Below, piece by piece: positions 11,755 to 22,400 of a DNA stretch of 64,000 nucleotides; the first letter of the stretch is position 1, and every line of letters begins with the position of its first letter. Source of the DNA: Pasteurellaceae bacterium Orientalotternb1 (GTDB taxonomy: Bacteria; Pseudomonadota; Gammaproteobacteria; Enterobacterales; Pasteurellaceae); NCBI GenBank assembly GCA_011455275.1, contig CP015028.1:1152911-1216910 (forward strand), in the 5' to 3' direction. The notes below the pieces were generated by a model. That model ran no database searches, was not told the origin of the DNA, and saw nothing but the letters and a program-made list of their open reading frames with translations. The translations under genes were made by a program, and so were the position numbers.

Positions 11755-12138
11755 ATGTTAATCAAAGTATTACGTTTTATTGTTGCTCTCGCATTGCTGT
11801 TTTTGATGCTTTATTTAGGCAAGTTTCTTAATCAATTATTACCGATTGGAATTCCTGAAAGTATTTGGGGGTTGTTGATTTTATTTAGCTTATTACTGAT
11901 GAATATCATCAAATTACAATGGGTTTCCCCCGCATCTCGCCCGATTTTACGTTATATGACACTTTTCTTTTTACCGATTTGCTCTGGCATTATTGAGCAA
12001 ACGGACATTCTTCATCAGCATCTCAACGCCTTGATTTTGGCTAACTTTTTGAGTGCAATATTATCATTGGTGCTGATTGGCTATCTTGCTCAGTGGTTAT
12101 TTCGCCAAGAACAAAAACAGGAACAGATTGATGAATAA
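11755..12138 (+). CDS. yohJ: CidA/LrgA family membrane protein (YohJ-like)
   Basis: 127 residues with four hydrophobic helices and the family motif LPIGIPESIWGLLILF, then RPILRYMTLFFLPICSGII. LrgA/CidA proteins are holin-like and work with an LrgB partner, in some bacteria moving small metabolites or affecting autolysis. The next gene encodes that partner and overlaps by 8 bases. A basic/acidic tail (RQEQKQEQIDE) ends the protein. Confidence 0.85.
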   Translation: MLIKVLRFIVALALLFLMLYLGKFLNQLLPIGIPESIWGLLILFSLLLMNIIKLQWVSPASRPILRYMTLFFLPICSGIIEQTDILHQHLNALILANFLSAILSLVLIGYLAQWLFRQEQKQEQIDE

Positions 12139-12829
12139 CCTGATGATCTATGCTTATACATTATTAACGGTGGTGGTGTTTATTGCAGCATGGAAATTGA
12201 GCAAAAAACTCAATTCTGCCATTTTAAATCCGTTTATTTTATCACTGCTGTTGCTGGTGGTGATTTTGATTGGGTTCAACATTCCGTTTGAACACTATTA
12301 CCAAGGTAATCGTGTTTTAAATCAATTGCTTGGCGTATCTGTTGTTGCACTTGCTGTTCCATTTTATGAGCAATTACCGCAGTTAATTAAGCATTGGCGA
12401 AAAATAAGTATCATTGTGATGATTTCAACGCTTCTCACTATGTTGACAGGAGTTGGATTGGCTATTTTATTTGGGGCTAGTCCACAGATTGTGGCGGCGG
12501 TTTTGCCGAAATCGGTGACAACGGCGATTGCAATCTCAATAGCGAATGAAATTGGTGGCAGTTCGGCAATCAGTGCGGTAGCGGTGATGGTTGCTGGGCT
12601 AACAGGATCGGCATTCGGTTTGGCTATCTTACAGAAAGCCAAAGTGCATAACACCCGTGCGATTGGGCTAAGTATGGGAGCTGTTTCGCATGCGTTAGGC
12701 ACGGCTCGTGCAATGGAATATAGTATTAAAGCGGGAAGTTATGCGTCTGTCTCTTTAGTGTTGTGTGGTGTGCTTTCTTCGCTGCTTGCCCCTTGGGTAT
12801 TTCGTTTAGTGTTGGCAATGTACTATTAA
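12131..12829 (+). CDS. yohK: LrgB/CidB family membrane protein (YohK-like)
   Basis: 232 residues (YohK is 231), highly hydrophobic, with LrgB motifs: NPFILSLLLLVVILI, the long central LPKSVTTAIAISIANEIGGSSAISAVAVMVAGLTGS and the C-terminal HALGTARAMEYS. Partner of the preceding gene, with which it is translationally coupled (ATG 12131 lies inside the previous gene). A longer in-frame start at 12077 would lie deep in the upstream gene and is rejected. A hairpin follows. Confidence 0.88.
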   Translation: MNNLMIYAYTLLTVVVFIAAWKLSKKLNSAILNPFILSLLLLVVILIGFNIPFEHYYQGNRVLNQLLGVSVVALAVPFYEQLPQLIKHWRKISIIVMISTLLTMLTGVGLAILFGASPQIVAAVLPKSVTTAIAISIANEIGGSSAISAVAVMVAGLTGSAFGLAILQKAKVHNTRAIGLSMGAVSHALGTARAMEYSIKAGSYASVSLVLCGVLSSLLAPWVFRLVLAMYY

Positions 12830-12885
12830 CAAGCGGTCAGTTTAGGCAAAAATTTTGCAAAAAATCAGCAGGATCTGACCGCTTG
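12829..12885 (+). terminator. Inverted uptake-word hairpin after yohK
   Basis: ACAAGCGGTCAG (12829-12840) is complementary to CTGACCGCTTG (12875-12885), with an A/T-rich loop. Likely the end of the yohJK transcript before msbA. Confidence 0.6.
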
Positions 12886-12959
12886 CGGACAATAAATTTG
12901 GTAGAACGGCAAATACCCTTTAAAATGCGTACTGTTTTTGCTTCAAAATATGAGAAATT

Positions 12960-14738
12960 ATGACTAAGAAATCATTCTCCATTGATGAGATGACACAAGA
13001 TCAATCCACGATGCAGACATTCAAGCGTTTGTGGCCGATGATCTCCCCCTTTAAGTTAGGCATTATTGTGGCAATGGTTGCTATGATCTTAAATGCGGCT
13101 GCAGATGCTTATTTAATTACGATGTTAAAGCCGTTGATCGATGAAGGATTCGGCAATAATGCAGATCGCAATTTCTTAAAAATTATGGCATTTATTGTGG
13201 TAGGGCTGATTTTTGCTCGCGGAATGACCAGTTTTGTTTCAAGCTATTGCTTGGCGTGGGTATCGGGCAAAGTGGTGATGACTATGCGGCAGAAAGTGTT
13301 TAAGCACTTAATGTTCATGCCCGTCACTTTTTTTGACCAAAACTCATCAGGGAAACTGCTTTCTCGAATTACTTATGATTCAGAACAGATTGCGGGATCG
13401 TCTGCCAGTGCATTGCAAAGCGTGGTGCGAGAAGGGGTGTATATCATTTTCTTAGTGGCTACGATGTTCTATTACAGTTGGCGATTATCCCTCGTGTTGT
13501 TTTTGATCGGTCCATTAATTGCAATTTTGATTCGAGTAGTGTCAAAACGCTTCCGTAAGTTGAGCCGCAATATGCAAGAATCCATGGGAAGTATGACGGA
13601 AAGTGCCGAACAAATGTTGCGTGGTCATAAAGTGGTGTTGTCCTTTGGTGGTCAGCAAGTGGAAGAAGAACGTTTCAACCATACCAGCAATGATATGCGT
13701 CGCAAAGGAATGAAAATGATGGCTGCCACAGCCATTTCTGATCCGATTATTCAGGTGATTGCATCTTTGGCATTAGCGGTAGTGCTATTTGTTGCAGGTT
13801 CGCCAGAAATTATGGGCGAAACGTTGACCGCTGGTGAGTTTGCCGCTGTTATTGGGGCATTGATGGGGATTTTACGTCCACTAAAAACACTCACGAATGT
13901 GAATGCACAATTTCAACGTGGAATGGCGGCTTGTCAAACGTTGTTTACTTTATTTGATTTACCAACAGAAAAAGATGAAGGAACCCACCAAGTTGAACGA
14001 GCCAACGGCGATATTCGTTTTGAGAATGTCACATTCACCTATTTTGGTAAAGAGCAACCAGCGTTGAAAAATATCTCGTTTGATCTTCCTGCAGGCAAAA
14101 CATTAGCCTTAGTTGGACGCTCTGGCTCGGGAAAATCGACCATTGCGAATTTGATTACCCGTTTTTATGAGATTGATTCGGGCAAAATTACCCTTGATGG
14201 CGTGTCGATCAGCGATTACACACTCAATAATTTACGTGAACAGTGTGCGATTGTTTCTCAGCAAGTTCATCTATTCAACGATACGATTGCAAACAATATT
14301 GCTTATGCGGCAAAAGACAAATTCACTCGAGAGCAGATTATTGCCGCTGCCAAAGCCGCTTATGCGATGGAGTTCATCGAAAAAATGCCACAGGGATTAG
14401 AAACGGTGATCGGTGAAAATGGCGTGAATTTATCTGGCGGACAACGTCAGCGTCTAGCCATTGCCCGTGCATTGTTACGCAATTCTCCTGTATTAGTGCT
14501 AGATGAGGCAACCTCTGCATTGGATACTGAATCCGAGCGAGCGATTCAAGCAGCACTCGATGAGCTGCAAAAAGACCGTACTGTTTTGGTGATCGCTCAC
14601 CGACTATCGACCATTGAAAAAGCCGATGAAATTTTGGTTGTTGATCATGGTGAAATTATTGAAAGAGGCTCTCACCAAGCGTTGTTGGAAAAAGATGGGG
14701 CTTATAAACAGCTACACAGTTTGCAGTTTGGTGAATAG
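12960..14738 (+). CDS. msbA: Lipid A export ABC transporter MsbA
   Basis: Inner-membrane flippase for core-lipid A. 592 residues: N-terminal six-helix ABC exporter domain (to about 320), then the ATPase with Walker [10 protein letters not shown] (about 385-393), signature LSGGQRQ (about 490), Walker [13 protein letters not shown] and H-loop IAHRLST. The sequence tracks E. coli MsbA throughout ([33 protein letters not shown]). An internal Met at residue 11 (MTQDQS) is an alternative start; it would give a length closer to E. coli's 582. Confidence 0.96.
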   Translation: MTKKSFSIDEMTQDQSTMQTFKRLWPMISPFKLGIIVAMVAMILNAAADAYLITMLKPLIDEGFGNNADRNFLKIMAFIVVGLIFARGMTSFVSSYCLAWVSGKVVMTMRQKVFKHLMFMPVTFFDQNSSGKLLSRITYDSEQIAGSSASALQSVVREGVYIIFLVATMFYYSWRLSLVLFLIGPLIAILIRVVSKRFRKLSRNMQESMGSMTESAEQMLRGHKVVLSFGGQQVEEERFNHTSNDMRRKGMKMMAATAISDPIIQVIASLALAVVLFVAGSPEIMGETLTAGEFAAVIGALMGILRPLKTLTNVNAQFQRGMAACQTLFTLFDLPTEKDEGTHQVERANGDIRFENVTFTYFGKEQPALKNISFDLPAGKTLALVGRSGSGKSTIANLITRFYEIDSGKITLDGVSISDYTLNNLREQCAIVSQQVHLFNDTIANNIAYAAKDKFTREQIIAAAKAAYAMEFIEKMPQGLETVIGENGVNLSGGQRQRLAIARALLRNSPVLVLDEATSALDTESERAIQAALDELQKDRTVLVIAHRLSTIEKADEILVVDHGEIIERGSHQALLEKDGAYKQLHSLQFGE

Positions 14739-14745
14739 ATAATAA

Positions 14746-14780
14746 AAAATGCCCTAGAGTTTGAATTTCTAGGGCATTTT
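14746..14780. terminator. Bidirectional intrinsic terminator msbA/ppc
   Basis: AAAATGCCCTAGA (14746-14758) pairs with TCTAGGGCATTTT (14768-14780), a 13-bp stem with a 9-base loop and T-runs on either strand. It ends the convergent msbA and ppc transcripts. Confidence 0.9.
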
Positions 14781-14800
14781 CATTGTGACTAAATGAGCAT

Positions 14801-17440
14801 TTAGCCCGTATTACGCATACCTGCTGCAATACCTGTGATGGTAATCATCAAGGCTTGTTCAAGGGCGGGGTTTGTATTCTCACCTTGGGCACGTAAGCGG
14901 TGTAACAGTTCCACTTGCAATAAGTTGAGCGGGTCGGTGTAAACATTACGCAGGGCGATGGAGTCCGCAATCCACGGCAAGTCTGCCATTAGCTGACCGT
15001 CGTGAGCAAGAGAAAGGACGGTTTTAATATCCGCTTGTAACTGGCGGCGTAATGTTTTTCCTAAGTGGTGCAGATGTTCTGGCACAAGGCGTTGGTCGTA
15101 ATGTTCCGCCAACCACGCATCTGCTTTACTGAACACCATTTCCAACATTCCGATACGGGTCGAGAAGAACGGCCATTGTTCGCACATCTCTTTCAGTAAT
15201 GCTTCGTTGCCCTGTTCAATCAATTGACGCAACGCAGCCCCCGCACCAAGCCACGCAGGGAGCATTAAGCGGTTTTGCATCCACGCAAAAATCCACGGGA
15301 TTGCCCGCAAACTTTCTACCCCACCGTTTGGATTACGCTTCGCAGGGCGTGAGCCTAATGGCAATTTTGAGAGTTCCAACTCAGGTGTTGCTGAACGGAA
15401 ATAAGGCACAAAATCAGGTTCGCCACGTACAATACCACGATAGATTTCACAAGAAAGTTGTGAACCTTGATCCATCATCGCACGCCAAGCGGCTTTTGGT
15501 TCTGGCGGTGGGAAGATGTTCGCTTCTAAAATCGCACTGGCGTAGAGATCCAAACTCTCCACTGCTACCGCAGGCAAACCGAGTTTAAAGCGGATCATCT
15601 CGCCTTGTTCTGTCACTCGCAAGCCGTTTTTGAGTGAGCGAGGTGGCTGTGAAAGCAGGGCTGCGTGAGCTGGGGCACCACCACGACCGATAGTACCGCC
15701 ACGTCCGTGGAATAAGGTCAACTCAATGTTGAATTCTTCGCACAAGTTCACTAAGGCTTCTTGGGCTCGATATTGTGCCCACGATGCTGCCAACATTCCC
15801 GCATCTTTGGCGGAGTCGGAATAGCCGATCATCACCATTTGCTTGTTGTTGATCACGCCACGATACCAGCCAATATTAAACAAATCGCTCATCACTTTTT
15901 CGCAGCGATCTAAGTCGTCTAAGGTTTCAAAGAGTGGAGCAACAGGGATTGCTTGTTTGCAGCCCGCTTCTTTGAGTAATAAATGTACCGCAAGTACATC
16001 GGAGGCTTCTCTCGCCATCGAAATCACATAAGCCGAAATCACGCCTTCTGGCTGTTCCGCCACGACTTTGCAGGTCGCTAAAATTTCTGCGGTTTCTGGG
16101 CTTGGTGTCCAGTTGGTTGGCACAAGCGGGCGGCGAGAGCTAAGTTCACGTACTAAGAAGGCTTGTTTGTCGTCTTCCGTCCATTGCGAATAGTCCCCTA
16201 AGCCGATATAGCGAGTGATTTCAGCGACTGCCATTGCGTGACGGGTGCTTTCTTGACGAATATCTAAACGAGAAAGCCCTAAACCGAAACAGCGAATGCG
16301 GCGTAAGCAGTCGAGCAAACCACCGTTGGCGATGATCCGCATTCCGCATTGATGTAAGGATTGATAGCAGTCGTAAAGCGGTTCCCAAAGTTGTTCGTCA
16401 TTTGTCAAAATTTCGTCAGAACTGACCGCTTGTGGTCTGCCTTCGAGCAGATCGCCATAGTAGGCAACGGTTTTGGCTAACTTGGTACGTAGGGATTTCA
16501 TCAGCATCCGATACGGCTCTAAATGATCACCGTATTTCGCCCGAAATTCTGTGGTGCAATTTACCACCGAAAGTTCGTCCGCCAAGCCTTTCACATCTTC
16601 TAAGAACAGTTCTGATGCTTTCCAACGGTTCATCAACAACACTTTGCGAGTAGTTTCAGCGGTTACAAATGGGTTGCCATCACGGTCGCCGCCCATCCAC
16701 GATGAAAAACGCACAGGGGCTAAGCCCACAGGATGTTGCACACCGAAGTTTTTCTCTAAATGGAAATTGATTTGACGACAAAATTCAGGTACGGCTTTCC
16801 ATAAGCTATTTTCGATCACCGCCATACCCCATTTGGCTTCATCGACTGGCGTTGGGCGTTGGGTGCGGATTTCGTTGGTATGCCACGCAAGTGCGATGAA
16901 TTGCATCAAACGACGTTTGAGTTTAGTGGTCTCTTTTTCGGTCAGATCATCGTGTTCCAAACGGCTTAAACAGCGGTTGATTTCCACGTGTTTATTGACA
17001 AGCGAACGGCGAGTCACTTCTGTTGGGTGAGCGGTAAGTACCAAGTCGATTAACAGTGTTTCAACAGTTTCGATCACTTTTTCTGCTGGTACGTTTTGAG
17101 CTTTTAAACGTTCAAACAACGTCCCCATTGAACGCTCGCCGAGAGAAGCATCTTTGCTGTGACGAGAAATGGTTTGGTACTGTTCCGCAATGTTGGTCAG
17201 GTTTAAAAATTGGCTGAAGGCACGAGCAACGGGGATCACATTTTCAGTTGAAATATTGGCAAGAATATCAAGCAGTTGTTTGCGTGCTTTCTCATCGCCT
17301 GCTCGAGAGGCTCGTGATAATTGGCGAATATTTTCGATCAACTCCAAAATTTCGTTGCCTTGAGCGTCACGAATGGTTTCTCCTAGAAAATCCCCTAACA
17401 TATGAATATTACTACGCAGTGATTCATATTGGTGGTGCAT
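14801..17440 (-). CDS. ppc: Phosphoenolpyruvate carboxylase
   Basis: Anaplerotic enzyme that carboxylates phosphoenolpyruvate to oxaloacetate. 879 residues (E. coli 883). Catalytic His motif [13 protein letters not shown] near residue 140, the glycine-rich loop [14 protein letters not shown] near 580, [22 protein letters not shown], and the invariant C-terminal MRNTG. It starts at ATG 17440 and is monocistronic between a terminator and the divergent CDI locus. Confidence 0.97.
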   Translation of the reverse strand: MHHQYESLRSNIHMLGDFLGETIRDAQGNEILELIENIRQLSRASRAGDEKARKQLLDILANISTENVIPVARAFSQFLNLTNIAEQYQTISRHSKDASLGERSMGTLFERLKAQNVPAEKVIETVETLLIDLVLTAHPTEVTRRSLVNKHVEINRCLSRLEHDDLTEKETTKLKRRLMQFIALAWHTNEIRTQRPTPVDEAKWGMAVIENSLWKAVPEFCRQINFHLEKNFGVQHPVGLAPVRFSSWMGGDRDGNPFVTAETTRKVLLMNRWKASELFLEDVKGLADELSVVNCTTEFRAKYGDHLEPYRMLMKSLRTKLAKTVAYYGDLLEGRPQAVSSDEILTNDEQLWEPLYDCYQSLHQCGMRIIANGGLLDCLRRIRCFGLGLSRLDIRQESTRHAMAVAEITRYIGLGDYSQWTEDDKQAFLVRELSSRRPLVPTNWTPSPETAEILATCKVVAEQPEGVISAYVISMAREASDVLAVHLLLKEAGCKQAIPVAPLFETLDDLDRCEKVMSDLFNIGWYRGVINNKQMVMIGYSDSAKDAGMLAASWAQYRAQEALVNLCEEFNIELTLFHGRGGTIGRGGAPAHAALLSQPPRSLKNGLRVTEQGEMIRFKLGLPAVAVESLDLYASAILEANIFPPPEPKAAWRAMMDQGSQLSCEIYRGIVRGEPDFVPYFRSATPELELSKLPLGSRPAKRNPNGGVESLRAIPWIFAWMQNRLMLPAWLGAGAALRQLIEQGNEALLKEMCEQWPFFSTRIGMLEMVFSKADAWLAEHYDQRLVPEHLHHLGKTLRRQLQADIKTVLSLAHDGQLMADLPWIADSIALRNVYTDPLNLLQVELLHRLRAQGENTNPALEQALMITITGIAAGMRNTG

Positions 17441-17529
17441 AAAATCCCCTTAAAAATAATTCAAAAAAACGGGCGTAGATATACCGAAAAAGCCTAAAAA
17501 TTGCAATATGATTTAATTTTTTTGATGAG

Positions 17530-17606
17530 ATAACTTAAAAAAAGTTATTAGAAATCAAAGGAAAAGTATTGACACACTATTTTTTAGATTTATAAAATCT
17601 AAAAAA
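17530..17606 (+). promoter_or_regulatory. cdiB promoter with two palindromes
   Basis: A strong sigma-70 promoter is visible: TTGACA (17569-17574), 16 bases, TATAAA (17591-17596). The -10 box lies inside a perfect 12-bp inverted repeat, TTTTTTAGATTT (17580-17591), ATA, AAATCTAAAAAA (17595-17606). A second dyad, ATAACTT / AAGTTAT (17530-17536, 17542-17548), lies just upstream. The arrangement suggests repressor control of the CDI operon; no regulator is identified. The surrounding 190 bases contain no gene. Confidence 0.65.
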
Positions 17607-17631
17607 ATGTAAGCCAACCATAAAATAAATT

Positions 17632-19391
17632 ATGAAGTGTACCTATCATTCAATCTATATTATTACTGGTTTTATTTTTCTTCCTACTGTTGCTTTTTCT
17701 AATAATTTGCAACAGCAATTTCAACACTTAAACCAACTTGATGCTACTCAACAACAACGCCAAGTACAACAACAGCAAGTGCAGGCATCGCAGTTTCAGT
17801 CCGCTGCAGATGTGCGGGTGGAGACGGATTCGCAAGAGAGATTAACGCTCTCTAACTTCGAGATGCCCTGTTACCCCATCCACCGAATCTCTCTTATCGA
17901 CTATTCTCCTGATAATTCCCTTCAAACCAGCCAATTCCAATGGGCCTTTAACCAAGCTTCGAAAGACCTGAAACTCACGTTACCGCACTGTTTTGGTGGG
18001 GAGGGAATGGGGATTTTGATGAAACAAATCCAGAATGCTATTATCAAAAAGGGTTATGTAACAACTCGTGTGGTGGCACAAGAGCAGGATTTGCGTTCAG
18101 GGGATTTAGTGCTGACGGTGATTTTGGGCAAGGTGGGCAATACGATTGTGGCAGACAGCAGTGAAGTGCCACGCTTTACTCGCTTTCAGGGTTGGAATGG
18201 TTTTACTTTTGCCAAAGGCGAGTTATTGAATGTGCGGGATATTGAGCAGTCGTTGGAGAATCTGAAACGTGTGCCGACGGTGGAAGCCAATATTGACATT
18301 CTCCCCAGTGAAAATGCAGAGAATGTGGGCGAGAGTGATTTAAAAGTCAGTTATACCCAATCTTTGCCCTTTCGTTTTAACGTGAGTTTAGATGATTCAG
18401 GTTCACGCACGACGGGTAAATTGCAGGGTTCAGGCACGTTTTCCTTTGATAATCTCTTTTCTGCCAACGACCTCTTCTATACTTCCTTTACGCACAGTAT
18501 AAAAAGTGGTGAAGATGAGGATGGCAGTCGTGCCAGCAAAAACCTGACGTTCTACTATTCCATTCCGTTCGGTTACTGGACATTTTCCGCTTCGCAACAC
18601 TACAGTCGTTATCATCAAGCGGTGTTTGGGGCGTTTAATCAGACTTACCAATATTCCGGCGAGAGCAATAATTCAAAGCTCTCGCTTTCCTATTTGCTTT
18701 ACCGTGATGCAGTGCGTAAGACCACCCTTTTGGGTGGTTTTTGGTCACGTCAGTCCAAGAACTTTATTGATAACACCGAAGTGGAAGTGCAACGCCGCCG
18801 TATGGCGGGTTGGGAAGCGGGCATTTCACACAAGGAATATCTCGGTAATGCGACCTTAGCACTTGCGGCGAATGTTAAACGTGGCACGGGTGTCCGAGGG
18901 TCATTGGCAGCACCCGAAGCGCAGTGGAATGAGGGCACTTCCCGCCCGAAAATCATCACGGCATCAATCACTCTCACCAAGCCTTTTGCAGTCGGTACAC
19001 AGCCGTGGCAGTGGCAAAGTGATTGGAGTGCGCAATGGAACAAAACCCGCCTGATTGCCCAAGATTATTTCAGCATTGGTGGGCGTTATACGGTGCGTGG
19101 CTTTGATGGCGAAGTGTCGCTTTCGGGGAGCGTGGTTGGCTATGGCGTAATGAGTTTGCTTGGAATGTGAACAGTAAGGGGCATCAACTCTACTGGGCAC
19201 TAGATGGTGGTCGAGTGTCGAGCATTACTGCTAGTCAGTTGGGGCACCACCTTGTCGGAACGGCATTGGGGCTAAAAGGGGGCTGGAAAGGGGTTTACTA
19301 CGATGTCTTTGTCGGCAGACCGATTCGAAAACCAGAAGGGTTCCGCACCTCAGATGCGGTGGCGGGTTTTAATCTCGGCTATCGTTTTTAA
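17632..19391 (+). pseudogene. cdiB: CdiB/ShlB-type two-partner secretion transporter, frameshifted
   Basis: Outer-membrane Omp85-type pore that exports CdiA. N-terminal signal peptide (ITGFIFLPTVAFS), Q-rich helix-1 linker, a POTRA_2 domain (about 75-220) and a ShlB beta-barrel with the VRGF motif (YTVRGFDGE). After LSG the original frame runs to a stop at 19170. Reading one frame back gives ERGWLWRNEFAW and continues to a C-terminal GYRF at 19391, the terminal Phe of an outer-membrane barrel. One G is therefore missing from the run at 19125-19128. The restored protein would be about 586 residues, a normal family length. Without the last strands it is unlikely to work unless slippage or reversion occurs. 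Confidence 0.88.
18721..18742 (+). terminator. Terminator-like hairpin inside cdiB
   Basis: ACCACCC, loop TTTT, GGGTGGT, then TTTT: a 7-bp stem followed by a T-run, entirely within the coding sequence (codons for KTTLLGGFW). It has the form of a Rho-independent terminator on the coding strand. In an actively translated mRNA it would be masked by ribosomes; after a translation block it could shut off the operon. Confidence 0.45.
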
Positions 19392-19401
19392 TTTTCAATG
19401 T

Positions 19402-19426
19402 AAGCGAGCATGTCGGCTCGCTTTTG
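19402..19426 (+). terminator. Intrinsic terminator/attenuator between cdiB and cdiA
   Basis: AAGCGAGC (19402-19409), loop ATGTCG, GCTCGCTT (19416-19423), followed by TTG. It lies just after the cdiB reading frame and before the cdiA start. It could limit read-through so that CdiA is expressed separately from CdiB. Confidence 0.6.
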
Positions 19427-19463
19427 TCGTTTAGTTAACGGATTTTTTAATAAGGTTATCGTG

Positions 19464-22400
19464 ATGAATAAGAAGTGTTTCCGTGTGATTTTCAGCAAAA
19501 CGTTGCAACGTTTAATTGTGACCTCTGAGCTGGCAAAAGCAGAAGGCAAGGCAAAAGAGTCGAATAGTTTTTCCGATTTGCAAATTTTTGCCCGCATCCG
19601 ACCGCTTGTATTTAGCCTGTTTTGTGCCTTGGGGTTGGTCAGCACACCAACACTGGCGGAAACCCTGATTATTCAAGCCGATAAAACCGCCCCGAAACAT
19701 CAGCAACCGATTATTTTGCAAACGGCAAACGGGCTGCCGCAGGTCAATATTCAAACCCCGAACGACAAAGGCTTATCTCATAATAAATACTCGAAATTTG
19801 ATGTCGATACTCAAGGGGCGATTCTCAGCAACAGCCGCACCAATGTCCAAACCCAGCAAGCAGGTTGGGTGCAGGGCAACCCGTATTTAGCCCGTGGCGA
19901 AGCCAAGATTATCCTTAACGAAGTCAACTCCAATGACCCGAGTTTACTGAAAGGCTATGTCGAAGTCGCCGGTAAAAAAGCCGATGTGATTATCGCCAAC
20001 CCGTCGGGCATTCACTGCCAAGGCTGTGGCATCATCAACAGCGACCGTGCGACCTTCACTACGGGTAAGCCTCAAATCCAACACGGCAACCTAGAAAGTT
20101 TTGTGGTGGAAAAGGGTAAAGTGAAAGTCGATGGCAAAGGCTTGGACAACAGCCGTGTGGACTATACTGAAATTCTCGCCCGTGAAGTGCAAGCCAATGC
20201 GGGCATCTGGTCGAAAAAAGAAGCCAAGGTTATCACCGGGAAAAACACCGTCAAGCGTAAAGACACGCCAACAGATTTGCAAATTATTCACAGCAACCAA
20301 CCGCTTGCAGGCGAGGTGCAACCGCAATTTGCCGTCGATGTGGGCGAATTGGGCGGAATGTATTCAGGTAAAATCCACCTCATCGGCACCGAACAGGGGG
20401 TTGGGGTGCGTAATGCAGGGCACATTGGGGCAAGTAGCGATACGCTCCAAATTGACAGCAAAGGACGGATTATCAATACCGGCACACTCAATGCCAACCA
20501 AGCCATAAACCTGACGGCGACCAAAAGTATTGCAAACACAGGCAAAATTGAAAACCGCCAGGGCGATATCCAACTCAACACCAACGCCGACATCAAACAA
20601 GATGGCTCAATCGTCTCCCGCCAGGGTAATATTCAACAACACGCCGACACCACTATCAGTCAGCAAGGTGAAACGGTGGCAAAAGGCGATGTTCACTATC
20701 AAGCTCAAACCATTAATGCCAACCAAGGTTCACTGATTGCGGCGGGGGTGACCGTTCAAGACAATCACAACAGCGAAGTACGCACGCTCGATGCCCAATC
20801 CGCACAGGGTAAATCCCTCCAAGTCAGCGCAACAGACAACGCGACTTTGCAGGGTAAACATATTGCTTCAGGCACACTCAATCTGCACGCAGGCAGTGTG
20901 AGCTTAAACCATAGCCAAAACAGTGCACACACCATTATGGTTCAAGGTACAACGGGCAATATTGAAGCCAATTCGGCGTTATTCACCGCCCAAGCGGATT
21001 TACAGCTCAAAACACCGCAAGCACTTTCCACCCAATCCAGCCACTTGACTGCGAATAAAATCCGCACTGAGCAGGCGTCTCTCAATGCCACAAACGCAAC
21101 CTGGAAACAGACAGGCACGGACGATTTCGAGTTAAAAGGAAAAGAGCTCATCACCACCAATGCAGCATTGAGCACGCAAGGCAATTTTAAATTAGAAGCC
21201 AACCAACTTGACAACGCACAAGGTACCCTGAGCAGTGCGAAATCATTGACCTTGAAGGTGGAGAAAACCCTTAACTCTGAAGGTGGGCAGTTATTGGCTG
21301 CAGAAGACCTATACCTTACCACCGAAAGCCTGAACAATGACAGCGGCTTGGTGTATGCGAAGCAGGATGTGGGGGTGGTTGTCACTGAATCTCTCCGCAA
21401 CCAAAACACAAAAGGTGACAACAAAGGCATTATTGCGGGGCAAGGTTTATCGCTAACGGGTAAAGACATTGACAATACACAAGGGAAAATTGCCGGTCAG
21501 CAACTCGCCGTGGAAGCAACGCAATTACGCAATGACGAAGGCACACTCTATGCCAAAGAGACGCTGAATCTCAATGCGATGCAGGCGACTAACCACCAAG
21601 GGGTGATTGCGACTGAAAAACAGGCATCGCTCTCTCTTTCTCAACTTGAGCAAAAAGGGGGACGGATTGAGGCACAAACGCTTAATGTGAATGGGGATAA
21701 CATTCGCTCAACAGACAACAGTCTCATTTTTGCTGAAAACCTTAAACTGACAACCCAAGCTCAACTTTCGAATCAAGAGGGTCGTATTGTGGCCAAAAAC
21801 GATGGGCAGATTGTCACGGGTGGTCCGCTCGACAATCAGCGTGGCACCATCGGCAGTCAAACGGGCTCACTCACCCTTAACACCCATCATCACAACCTTG
21901 ATAATACCCAAGGCAACCTTGTTGCCGCACAGCAACTTCGCTTAGACAGTGGCACATTCACCAATGAGCAAGGGTTGGTTTCAGCCCAAAAAGTGACGCT
22001 GAATGCCAGCCAAGCGATTGACAACCGAAACACCCAAAATGCGGATAATCCAAAAGGCATTGTGGCTCAAAACACCTTGGAGATTAACGCCAAACACCTG
22101 AATAATAACAATGGTAAGGTGCTAGCAGGTGGACAACTTGACTTGAATAACGAGACCTTCTCTCAAGTTGCAGGTCTTGTCAGTGCCAACGTATTACATC
22201 TTATTGCTAAAGACGTCAGCTCGACACAGGGCAGTGAAATCAGTGGTAATACCGCTACACTTACCGTTGACACCCTTAATAACCGTGACAGCAAATTAGT
22301 GACGCAGCAAGCAATGAGCGTGGAGGCGAAAAGCGGGATTCAAAACCAAGGTGGCGTTATTGCCAGTTTAGAAGATACGTTAAACATCAACACGCACCAA

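Noticed and set aside
15199-15588. 129-codon plus-strand frame inside ppc
   Set aside because: Antisense of the conserved C-terminal half of PEP carboxylase.
20942-21475. 177-codon minus-strand open frame inside cdiA
   Set aside because: Shadow of the repetitive FHA coding sequence; Ser/Cys-rich nonsense composition, no ribosome-binding site, and the plus strand has clear domain content.
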